Below are positions 58,198 through 64,000 of a stretch of DNA of 64,000 nucleotides, piece after piece. Where the stretch lies: positions 186,001 to 250,000 of the forward strand of contig NZ_JARGDK010000004.1 in assembly GCF_029210495.1 (NCBI RefSeq). The letters run 5' to 3'. The stretch comes from Pseudothioclava nitratireducens. Lineage in GTDB: Bacteria; Pseudomonadota; Alphaproteobacteria; Rhodobacterales; Rhodobacteraceae. The notes under the pieces were generated by a model. The model was not told the DNA's origin, ran no database searches, and was given only the letters and a program-made list of their open reading frames with translations. The translations under genes were made by a program, and so were the position numbers. Every line of letters begins with the position of its first letter. Positions within the stretch are counted from its first letter, which is position 1.

Positions 58198-58908
58198 ATG
58201 TCCAAAGACCCCTTGGTCTTTCTTCCCGGTTTCATGTGCGATGGACGGCTGTTCTGGCACGCCCTGCTTGAGTTTTCGGCCAAGCGCACGGTGATTGTAG
58301 CCCGGCTCAACGGGGCGACGATCGAGGACATGGCCACCGCGGTTCTGGCCGAGGCCCCGCCGAAATTCGCGCTGATCGGGCATTGGCTGGGCGGGCTGGT
58401 CGCCATGGAGGTGATGCGGCGCGCGCCTGAGCGTGTCTCGCAGATCGCGCTGATCGACGTGAACCCGCTCTCGGAGACGCCGCAAATCGCCGGGCTGCGC
58501 GAGCAGCGGATCGTGCGCGCGCGTGCAGGGCGGCTGGACGATGTGATGCTCGAAGAAATCCCTTCCGGCACGCTCGCCCCCGGAGACGGTCAGCAGCAGG
58601 TTCAGGCCGTCATGCTGGAAATGGCCCAAGCACTTGGCGCGGAGGCGTTCGAAGCGCAAAGCCGGGCGCTGATGCGGCGCCCCGATCAACAGCGGGCGCT
58701 GCGCTCGACCAAGATTCGGGCCATGCTGATCGCGGGCGAGTTCGATACGATCTGTCCGCCCCGTCGGCACGAATTCCTTGCAGAGCTGATGCCCCATGCG
58801 GAATTCCGCCTGATCCTGAGCGCGGGGCATCTCTGCCCTCTGGAACAGCCCGAAAAAGTCACCAATGCGCTGTGCGACTGGCTCGAGGCCCCTTTGCTCC
58901 TGAAATGA
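58198..58908 (+). CDS. Alpha/beta-hydrolase-fold protein lacking the nucleophilic serine (Trp63)
   Basis: A 236-residue protein with a typical hydrolase layout: FLPGFMCDGRLFWHALL oxyanion loop, the strand-elbow segment ALIGHWLGGLVAMEVMRRAP, an Asp in IAGEFDTICPP, and a His in SAGHLCPLEQPE. The elbow should read G-H-S-x-G-G, but the codon at 58384-58386 is TGG, so Trp63 replaces the serine while the Asp and His partners remain. A TCG codon would differ by one base. It is either a pseudoenzyme or a point mutation or sequence error. It ends at the terminator shared with phaZ. Confidence 0.8.
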   Translation: MSKDPLVFLPGFMCDGRLFWHALLEFSAKRTVIVARLNGATIEDMATAVLAEAPPKFALIGHWLGGLVAMEVMRRAPERVSQIALIDVNPLSETPQIAGLREQRIVRARAGRLDDVMLEEIPSGTLAPGDGQQQVQAVMLEMAQALGAEAFEAQSRALMRRPDQQRALRSTKIRAMLIAGEFDTICPPRRHEFLAELMPHAEFRLILSAGHLCPLEQPEKVTNALCDWLEAPLLLK

Positions 58909-58934
58909 AAAAGGCGCCCGCGCGGCGCCTTTCT
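58907..58934. terminator. Bidirectional intrinsic terminator between the hydrolase and phaZ
   Basis: AAAGGCGCC (58910-58918), loop CGCGC, GGCGCCTTT (58924-58932), with A and T tracts on both sides. It lies between the convergent hydrolase stop and phaZ stop. Confidence 0.9.
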
Positions 58935-58956
58935 CTGATCTGTCGTAGCGGGTCGT

Positions 58957-60264
58957 TCAGGCTTTGGCTGCCCGGATCGGGGTCACCTTGCTCGCCCCTT
59001 TCGGCGCGCCTTTGCCATGCGCCTTGACCGGGCCGTTGGCATGTTCGTCGATGAATTCGAGCACCAGCGGGCGGATATTGTTGCGCCAGGACGAGCCGGC
59101 GAAAATGCCGTAATGGCCCGCGCCGGGCTCCAGATGCTCGGCCTTCATCTCGTCGGGCAGCCCGGTGCACAGATCGAGCGCCGCCACACATTGCCCCGGT
59201 GCCGAGATGTCGTCATTCGCGCCCTCCACTGTCTTGACCGCGACGGTGGTGATCTTGCCGATATCGACCGGCTTGCCCTCGATGGTAAAGCGGTTCTGCG
59301 CGATCTCGAGACCTTTGAAGATGCGCTCGACGGTCGAGAGGTAGAACTCGGCGGTCATATCCATCACCGCGAGATATTCGTCGTAGAAGCGGTTGTGGTG
59401 GTCATGCTCGGAGCCATCACCCTTGGCCTCGGCCAGGATCTTGTCCTGAAACGCCTGCGCGTGCTTCTCCGCGTTCATCGAGATGAAGGACGCAAGCTGC
59501 ATCAGGCCCGGATAGACCATCCGTCCCGCCCCGCTATACTTGAAGCCGACACGCTGGATCACAAGCTGCTCAAGCTGACCCATGGTCACGCGACGCCCGA
59601 AATCGGTCACTTCGGTGGCCGCGGCATCCGGGTCGATCGGCCCGCCGATCAGCGTCAGCGTGCGCGGCTGAGCGTCCGGCTCTTGCTCGGCCAGATAGGC
59701 GGTGGCCGCGAGCGTGAGCGGCGCCGGTTGGCAGACCGCGATCACGTTGATGTCGGGCCCGAGATGTTTCATGAATTCGACAAGATAGAGCGTGTAGTCT
59801 TCGATATCGAACTTGCCGGCAGAGACGGGGATATCGCGCGCATTATGCCAATCGGTGACATAGACATCCGCATCGGGCAGCAGCGATGCCACGGTCGAGC
59901 GCAGGAGCGTTGCGTAATGCCCCGACATCGGCGCGACCAGCATGATCCGGCGCGGCATCGGATCGCGGCCCGCGACCTTGAAGTGGATCAGTGCGCCAAA
60001 GGGTTTGTCGACCAGCGTCTCGACCTCGACAAGGTGGTCGCGGCCATCTTCACCCGCGATCGAACGGATGCCCCAATCGGGTTTGATCACCATCCGGGCA
60101 AAGGAACGCTCGGTCACACGCCCCCATGCGGACATGACCTTGAACATCGGATGCGGCGTGAGCCCCCAGATCGGATAGGAGGCCATCGCACGCGCAGAGG
60201 CACCCATCCATTCGTTCGTGTTCCTGATGGTCTCCATCAGGTCATAGCTCATCATGCCCTTCAT
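58957..60264 (-). CDS. phaZ: Intracellular polyhydroxyalkanoate depolymerase PhaZ
   Basis: Mobilises stored PHB granules. The 435-residue protein has no signal peptide, as expected for the intracellular class. The lipase-like box reads VCQPAP with Cys178 as the nucleophile, the intracellular PhaZ1 type. RRIMLVAPMSGHYATLLRSTV, DADVYVTDWHNARDIP and the late PGAGHYGIFAGSSWRNNIRP with the catalytic His match the family. GGAG precedes the ATG at 60264 at suitable spacing. It is divergent from phaC across 111 nt, and the two share regulation space. Confidence 0.95.
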   Translation of the reverse strand: MKGMMSYDLMETIRNTNEWMGASARAMASYPIWGLTPHPMFKVMSAWGRVTERSFARMVIKPDWGIRSIAGEDGRDHLVEVETLVDKPFGALIHFKVAGRDPMPRRIMLVAPMSGHYATLLRSTVASLLPDADVYVTDWHNARDIPVSAGKFDIEDYTLYLVEFMKHLGPDINVIAVCQPAPLTLAATAYLAEQEPDAQPRTLTLIGGPIDPDAAATEVTDFGRRVTMGQLEQLVIQRVGFKYSGAGRMVYPGLMQLASFISMNAEKHAQAFQDKILAEAKGDGSEHDHHNRFYDEYLAVMDMTAEFYLSTVERIFKGLEIAQNRFTIEGKPVDIGKITTVAVKTVEGANDDISAPGQCVAALDLCTGLPDEMKAEHLEPGAGHYGIFAGSSWRNNIRPLVLEFIDEHANGPVKAHGKGAPKGASKVTPIRAAKA

Positions 60265-60375
60265 GACACGGCCTCTCCTTGGGGTGCTCCCATGAACCTA
60301 ACAAAAATCGCCGCTTTACGCTCCCTTTAAAGCGGCATTATGTTTCGTAATTGAGGATAGGGAGGAAATATCATT

Positions 60376-62169
60376 ATGACAACTACCGACGAGGGCAAAT
60401 CTGCTGCATCGCAGCAAATGCAGGAAAATCTCGACAAGATCGAGGCTTTGACGCAACGCCTCGTGGAAGCCATGTCGCACCGCCGCCCGCACACCCCCGC
60501 GCTCGATGCGCCGGGCGCCGATCTCTATCTCAGCGCGAGCGCGGCCTTCATGAAGGAATTGGCGGATCGCCCCTCGAAGATTCTCGAAGCGCAGGTGAAT
60601 TACTGGGCCGATGCGATCAAGCATTACGTCGAGGCGAGCGAGGCGCTGGCCAAGGGGAAATTCCAGCCGCCCGAGAATACCGGCCCCAAGGATCGCCGCT
60701 TCAAGAACCCGCTCTGGGACAGCCACCCCTATTTCAACTTCATCAAGCAGCAATACCTGATCTCGGCCAAGGCGGTCGAAGACTCGCTGACCAAGCTCGA
60801 GGGGCTCGATGAGGTGAACCGGCGCCGGGTCGAGTATTTCACCCGCCAGATCATCGACCTGATGGCACCGACGAATTTCCTTGCCACCAACCCCGATGCG
60901 CTGGAGCGCGCGATCGAGACCGAGGGCGCGAGTCTCGTGCGCGGGCTTGAAAACCTCGTGCGCGATGTCGAGGCGAATAACGGCAACCTGCTGATTACCC
61001 TGTCCGACAAGGACGCCTTCAAGATCGGTGAGAATATCGGCACCGCAGAAGGATCGGTCGTCTATCGCAACCGGATGATGGAGCTGATTCAGTACAAGCC
61101 CACCACCGAAACCGTTCACAAGACCCCGCTCATCATCTTCCCGCCCTGGATCAACAAGTTCTACATCCTCGATCTCAAGCCCGAGAACTCGCTCATTCGC
61201 TGGATCGTCGATCAGGGCTTCACGCTGTTCGTCGTGGCGTGGAAAAACCCCGATGCGAGCTATGCCGATGTCGGCCTCGATACCTATGTCGAGGAGGGTT
61301 ATCTGACCGCGATCGAACAGGTGAAGCAGATCACCGGCGAAAAAAAGGTCAACACGGTGGGCTATTGCATTGCGGGCACCACGCTGAGCCTCACGCTGGC
61401 GCTTCTGGAGAAGCGTAAGGACAAGTCGATCAACTCGGCCACGTTCTTCACCACGCTGACCGACTTTTCCGATCAGGGCGAGTTTACCGCCTTCCTGCAA
61501 GACGATTTCGTCGACGGGATCGAGGCGCAGTGCAAGACGGACGGGATACTCAGCGCCTATTTCATGACGCGCACCTTCAGTTTCCTGCGCGCCAATGACC
61601 TGATCTATCAGCCCGCGATCCGCAGCTACATGCTGGGCGAGGCCCCGCCCGCCTTCGATCTGCTGTTCTGGAATGGCGACTCGACGAACCTTCCGGGCCG
61701 GATGGCGATCGAGTATCTGCGCGGGCTGTGTCAGGCCGACCGCTTCACCAAGGAGGGGTTCGACCTGATGGGCGAGACGCTGCATATTTCCGATGTGAAA
61801 GTGCCGCTGACCGCGATTGCCTGCGAGACCGACCATATCGCGCCGTGGATTGCCTCCTTCAACGGGGTGGCGCAGATGGGGTCCGCGGACAAGACCTTCA
61901 TCCTCTCGGAATCGGGCCATATCGCGGGGATCGTGAACCCGCCTTCGAAAAAGAAATACGGCCACTACACGAGCGAGGCCGAAATCAGCAGCCCCAATGA
62001 ATGGAAAGCCAAGGCGAGCTATCACGAAGGCAGCTGGTGGCCGCGTTGGGGCGAGTGGCTGGCGTCCAAATCGGGCCGCAAGGTCAAGGCGCGCGAACCG
62101 GGCGATGCGGATCATCCCGTGCTCGCCCCCGCGCCCGGCACCTATGTCAGCGAAAAGGTGAAGGTCTGA
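60376..62169 (+). CDS. phaC: Class I poly(3-hydroxyalkanoate) synthase PhaC
   Basis: Polymerises 3-hydroxyacyl-CoA into PHA at the granule surface. The 597-residue size is that of class I synthases. The N-terminal domain (residues 1-200) is followed by the alpha/beta catalytic domain: PPWINKFYILDL, WKNPDASYADVGLDTYV, and the lipase-like box GYCIAG with nucleophile Cys331. The Asp in TAIACETDHIAPW and the His in LSESGHIAGIVNPP complete the triad. GGGAGGAAA precedes the ATG. A PhaR-like palindrome lies in codons 9-14. A terminator follows at 62202. Confidence 0.98.
   Translation: MTTTDEGKSAASQQMQENLDKIEALTQRLVEAMSHRRPHTPALDAPGADLYLSASAAFMKELADRPSKILEAQVNYWADAIKHYVEASEALAKGKFQPPENTGPKDRRFKNPLWDSHPYFNFIKQQYLISAKAVEDSLTKLEGLDEVNRRRVEYFTRQIIDLMAPTNFLATNPDALERAIETEGASLVRGLENLVRDVEANNGNLLITLSDKDAFKIGENIGTAEGSVVYRNRMMELIQYKPTTETVHKTPLIIFPPWINKFYILDLKPENSLIRWIVDQGFTLFVVAWKNPDASYADVGLDTYVEEGYLTAIEQVKQITGEKKVNTVGYCIAGTTLSLTLALLEKRKDKSINSATFFTTLTDFSDQGEFTAFLQDDFVDGIEAQCKTDGILSAYFMTRTFSFLRANDLIYQPAIRSYMLGEAPPAFDLLFWNGDSTNLPGRMAIEYLRGLCQADRFTKEGFDLMGETLHISDVKVPLTAIACETDHIAPWIASFNGVAQMGSADKTFILSESGHIAGIVNPPSKKKYGHYTSEAEISSPNEWKAKASYHEGSWWPRWGEWLASKSGRKVKAREPGDADHPVLAPAPGTYVSEKVKV
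60402..60416. promoter_or_regulatory. Candidate PhaR operator inside the phaC 5' coding region
   Basis: TGCTGCATCGCAGCA, a perfect TGCTGC-N3-GCAGCA palindrome, 26 nt downstream of the phaC ATG. It has the same form as the sites before phaP. Bound PhaR here could block elongating polymerase; that is an inference. Confidence 0.6.
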
Positions 62170-62173
62170 GAGT

Positions 62174-62188
62174 TGCTGCGGCGCAGCA
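62174..62188. promoter_or_regulatory. Candidate PhaR operator just after phaC
   Basis: TGCTGCGGCGCAGCA, a perfect 6-3-6 palindrome, lies 5 nt after the phaC stop and before the phaC terminator. It may help silence the phaP upstream region. Confidence 0.6.
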
Positions 62189-62201
62189 TTGCTTTTTGAA
62201 G

Positions 62202-62232
62202 AGGCGCGGGATTAGTTCCGCGCCTTTATTTA
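62202..62232 (+). terminator. Intrinsic terminator of phaC
   Basis: AGGCGCGG (62202-62209), loop GATTAGTT, CCGCGCCT (62218-62225), followed by TTATTTATT. phaP therefore has its own transcript. Confidence 0.85.
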
Positions 62233-62287
62233 TTAATAATCCGAACGTGACACTGCGATGAAATTTTCCGCACCGCAGCGAAAACAC

Positions 62288-62316
62288 TTGAAATGCTGCA
62301 ATGCAGCATGTATATC
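62288..62316 (+). promoter_or_regulatory. phaP promoter with a PhaR-like operator filling the spacer
   Basis: -35 TTGAAA (62288-62293), a 17-nt spacer, and -10 TATATC (62311-62316). The palindrome TGCTGCAATGCAGCA occupies 62294-62308, 15 of the 17 spacer bases. PhaR binding would exclude RNA polymerase directly. Phasin induction by PhaR release onto granules is well established in PHA bacteria such as Paracoccus. Confidence 0.75.
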
Positions 62317-62385
62317 TCCTTACGTAAGCGAACGGGCCCCGCATCTCCTCCCATCCATGGGCCCACATGACCGGAGCTAAGACCA

Positions 62386-62832
62386 ATGGCTAAGACCCAA
62401 GACTTCACCAAGATCATGCAAGACATGATGGCGTCCTTCCCGATGGACACCGCGAAATTCCAGGAAGGCTTCAAATCGCAAGCCGCACTCGGCGAGAAAA
62501 TGTCGAAAGTCGCTCTCGACGCCGCTGAGAAATCGACCGAAATCTCGGCCAAATGGGCCAAGGACACCATCGCGAAAGTCGGCAGCCTGTCGAAAACCAA
62601 GGAAGAGCCGGGCGAATACGCCAAGGCCGTGAGCGATTTCGCTTCGGCATCGGCTGAAATGGCTGCTGAGAACCTCGCTGCATTCGCAGAAGTTGCGAAA
62701 AAAGTGCAGATGGAAACCGTCGAGCTGATGCTGGCCGCCGGCAAGGACTTCTCGGAAGACGCGACCGCTGCGGTCAAGAAAGCGACCGACGAAGTGACTG
62801 CGGCCGCAAAGAAAGCGACCTCCGCTAAGTAA
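62386..62832 (+). CDS. phaP: Phasin PhaP
   Basis: A granule-coating protein of 148 residues, amphipathic and helical throughout, rich in Ala, Lys and Glu, with no Cys and no Trp except in AKWAKDTIAKVG. Segments such as FQEGFKSQAALGEKMSKVAL and KKVQMETVELMLAAGKDFSE match the Phasin family. The tail is Lys/Ala repeats (AVKKATDEVTAAAKKATSAK). It lies between phaC and phaR with its own promoter and terminator, so it can be expressed at high level. Confidence 0.95.
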   Translation: MAKTQDFTKIMQDMMASFPMDTAKFQEGFKSQAALGEKMSKVALDAAEKSTEISAKWAKDTIAKVGSLSKTKEEPGEYAKAVSDFASASAEMAAENLAAFAEVAKKVQMETVELMLAAGKDFSEDATAAVKKATDEVTAAAKKATSAK

Positions 62833-62889
62833 TCGGAACTTGTTTCCTCCCGAACCCGGCCTTCTCCTCCCTGCCGGGAACGGTTCCTG

Positions 62890-62917
62890 AAGGGCGAGCG
62901 ACAGCTCGCCCTTTTTT
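62890..62917 (+). terminator. Intrinsic terminator of phaP
   Basis: AAGGGCGAGC (62890-62899), loop GACA, GCTCGCCCTT (62904-62913), then TTTT: a perfect 10-bp stem with a long T tract. Confidence 0.93.
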
Positions 62918-62993
62918 CCTTTCAAGGTCCCGAAACGGGATGTGCACGGGGCGAGACCACCCTTTCCCCGCCGGAAGCGCGCGATAAAGTTTG

Positions 62994-63021
62994 TTGCTTT
63001 TGCGGCATGGCCGCATAAAAA
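62994..63021 (+). promoter_or_regulatory. phaR promoter with a PhaR-like operator in the spacer
   Basis: TTGCTT (62994-62999) and TAAAAA (63016-63021) are separated by 16 nt, of which 15 are the palindrome TGCGGCATGGCCGCA (63001-63015). It is the same layout as the phaP promoter, and suggests autorepression by PhaR. Further TGCACTGCA half-sites follow at about 63026-63034. The hexamers are weaker than those of phaP. Confidence 0.6.
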
Positions 63022-63061
63022 TCGCTGCACTGCATAAATAATGAGCCCCGGGGAGGTCCGA

Positions 63062-63622
63062 ATGGCCGAGGATGCTAAACCGCTGCTGATCAAGCGCTAT
63101 GCCAGCCGCCGTCTGTATAATACGGAAACGAGCGACTACGTGACGCTTGAGGATATCGCGGCCTTCATCCGCGAAGGGCGCGAGGTTCAGATCGTCGATC
63201 TGAAATCGGGCGATGACCTGACCCGCCAGTACCTGCTGCAAATCATCGCCGAACACGAAAGCCGCGGCGAAAACGTGCTGCCGGTCGATGTGCTGACCGA
63301 TCTGGTGCGCAGCTATACGACCTCGGCGCAATCTGTGGTGCCGCAATTCCTCGCAGCGAGCTTCGAGATGCTGCGCGAGGGGCAATCGCAGATGATGGAA
63401 AAGATGTCTTCCTTCCCGAACCCGATGGCTTCCATGCCTGGCTTCGAAGCGCTCCAGCGCCAGCAACAGGCGTTTCTCGAGTCGATGATGACCGGCTGGA
63501 AACCCGGCTCATCGGGTCCAGAGATGGAGACCGAGAGCGCGCCAGCCAAGGACGACAAGGCGGAGTTGGAGAAGATCAAGAAACAACTGGCCGAGCTTCA
63601 GACCAAGCTGTCCAAGCTCTGA
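63062..63622 (+). CDS. phaR: PHA synthesis repressor PhaR
   Basis: A DNA- and granule-binding repressor of phasin synthesis. The ATG at 63062 follows GGGGAGG, giving 186 residues. The N-terminal PHB_acc_N DNA-binding domain reads LIKRYASRRLYNTETSDYVT, then LEDIAAFIREGREVQIVDLK (residues 9-48). A PHB_acc domain follows (QYLLQIIAEHESRGENVLPVDV), and the C-terminus has a Met/Gln-rich region and a coiled coil (KAELEKIKKQLAELQTKLSKL). Likely sites of action are the TGC(T/G)GC-N3-GC(A/C)GCA palindromes at 60402, 62174, 62294 and 63001. Confidence 0.96.
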   Translation: MAEDAKPLLIKRYASRRLYNTETSDYVTLEDIAAFIREGREVQIVDLKSGDDLTRQYLLQIIAEHESRGENVLPVDVLTDLVRSYTTSAQSVVPQFLAASFEMLREGQSQMMEKMSSFPNPMASMPGFEALQRQQQAFLESMMTGWKPGSSGPEMETESAPAKDDKAELEKIKKQLAELQTKLSKL

Positions 63623-63650
63623 CCACCCTGCCCCGGTCATTTCGACACAG

Positions 63651-63674
63651 GCGCGCCCTTGCGGCGCGTCTTTT
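63651..63674 (+). terminator. Intrinsic terminator of phaR
   Basis: GCGCGCC (63651-63657), loop CTTGC, GGCGCGT (63663-63669), then CTTTTC, 29 nt after the phaR stop. Confidence 0.75.
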
Positions 63675-63776
63675 CGTTCGGGGCCGTTGACAGTAGCCCC
63701 GCTTGGGCGCAAAACGCAGGCCTCATAACCCGCAACCGGGCGTTCCGTGGGCGCCAAACCGACGAGGAGGACAGCC

Positions 63777-64000
63777 ATGTCCCAGATCTCTCTCACCTTC
63801 CCCGATGGCAATTCGCGCGACTACGCGGCTGGCGTGACGCCCGCCGAAGTGGCGGCCTCCATCGCCCCCTCTCTCGCCAAGAAGGCGATCTCGGCGCAGG
63901 TCAATGGTGCGCATTGGGATCTGGCATGGCCGATCACCGAAGACGCGCAGATCGCCATCAATACGATGCAGGACGATGGGCCGGCGCTCGAACTGATCCG
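63777..64000 (+). CDS. thrS: Threonyl-tRNA synthetase, N-terminal part (continues beyond window)
   Basis: Charges tRNA-Thr. The ATG at 63777 follows GAGGAGGA. The visible 74 codons encode the TGS domain: [20 protein letters not shown], then [20 protein letters not shown] and the [20 protein letters not shown] segment that leads to the editing domain. The catalytic domain lies outside the window. The gene has its own leader after the phaR terminator; no T-box-like leader is seen. Confidence 0.9.
   Translation, partial: MSQISLTFPDGNSRDYAAGVTPAEVAASIAPSLAKKAISAQVNGAHWDLAWPITEDAQIAINTMQDDGPALELI

Noticed and set aside
63675-63776. T-box leader upstream of thrS
   Set aside because: No T-box sequence or specifier stem is visible, and T-boxes are not expected in this group.

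Overview
The window is one contiguous stretch of a GC-rich alphaproteobacterial chromosome. Gene content and order point to the Rhodobacterales (Rhodobacteraceae and relatives): an alphaproteobacterial dcw cell-wall cluster, the gor-hflK-hflC-DUF2065-degP block, ftsY followed by a permease and yciB, and a phaZ/phaC-phaP-phaR polyhydroxyalkanoate locus. Genus cannot be decided from the sequence alone. No tRNA, rRNA, CRISPR array, insertion sequence or prophage was seen; this is core chromosome with a few accessory insertions.

Layout. 1-14.6 kb (minus strand): dcw cluster mraZ-rsmH-ftsL-ftsI-murE-murF-mraY-[membrane-anchored helical protein]-murD-[ldh on the opposite strand]-ftsW-murG-murC (murC runs off the left edge). 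15.2-16.3 kb: Mrp/ApbC Fe-S carrier. 16.5-17.4 kb: a small DUF1127 protein followed by ten hairpins that share one C-rich loop, matching the CcsR ('cuckoo') small RNA family. 17.4-23 kb: rlmJ, an acyltransferase-sulfotransferase pair, and a UvrD-type helicase. 23-30 kb (minus): folE2, metZ, and a run of lysoplasmalogenase-like protein, ftsY, an unknown protein, EamA permease, yciB and a hydrolase. 30-37 kb: AlkB-family hydroxylase with a long N-terminal extension, xseA, purD, sdaA. 37-46 kb: Hint-domain protein, rpiA, gor, hflK, hflC, DUF2065, degP, PG-binding lipoprotein, 2Fe-2S ferredoxin, FG-GAP-like protein. 46-56 kb: purU, EamA permease, thiamine pyrophosphokinase, a very acidic 822-residue protein, DUF2842, purA, secG, pyrG. 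56-64 kb: class III aminotransferase, two alpha/beta hydrolases, the PHA locus and the start of thrS.

How the parts work together. The dcw genes make lipid II and septal peptidoglycan. MraZ probably represses this cluster through a TGGGN-N5-TGGGN pair just upstream of its own start. DUF1127 plus the hairpin array looks like a stress-induced protein/sRNA operon; the loops can pair with Shine-Dalgarno sequences. In the PHA locus PhaC makes the polymer, PhaZ degrades it, PhaP coats granules and PhaR represses. Four perfect TGC(T/G)GC-N3-GC(A/C)GCA palindromes mark likely PhaR operators, two of them filling the spacer of a promoter.

Other points of interest: a dispersed intergenic palindromic element (nine copies or partial copies), a hydrolase whose catalytic serine codon reads TGG (Trp), a 116-nt convergent gene overlap, and an ldh gene inserted antisense inside dcw with overlapping stop codons.
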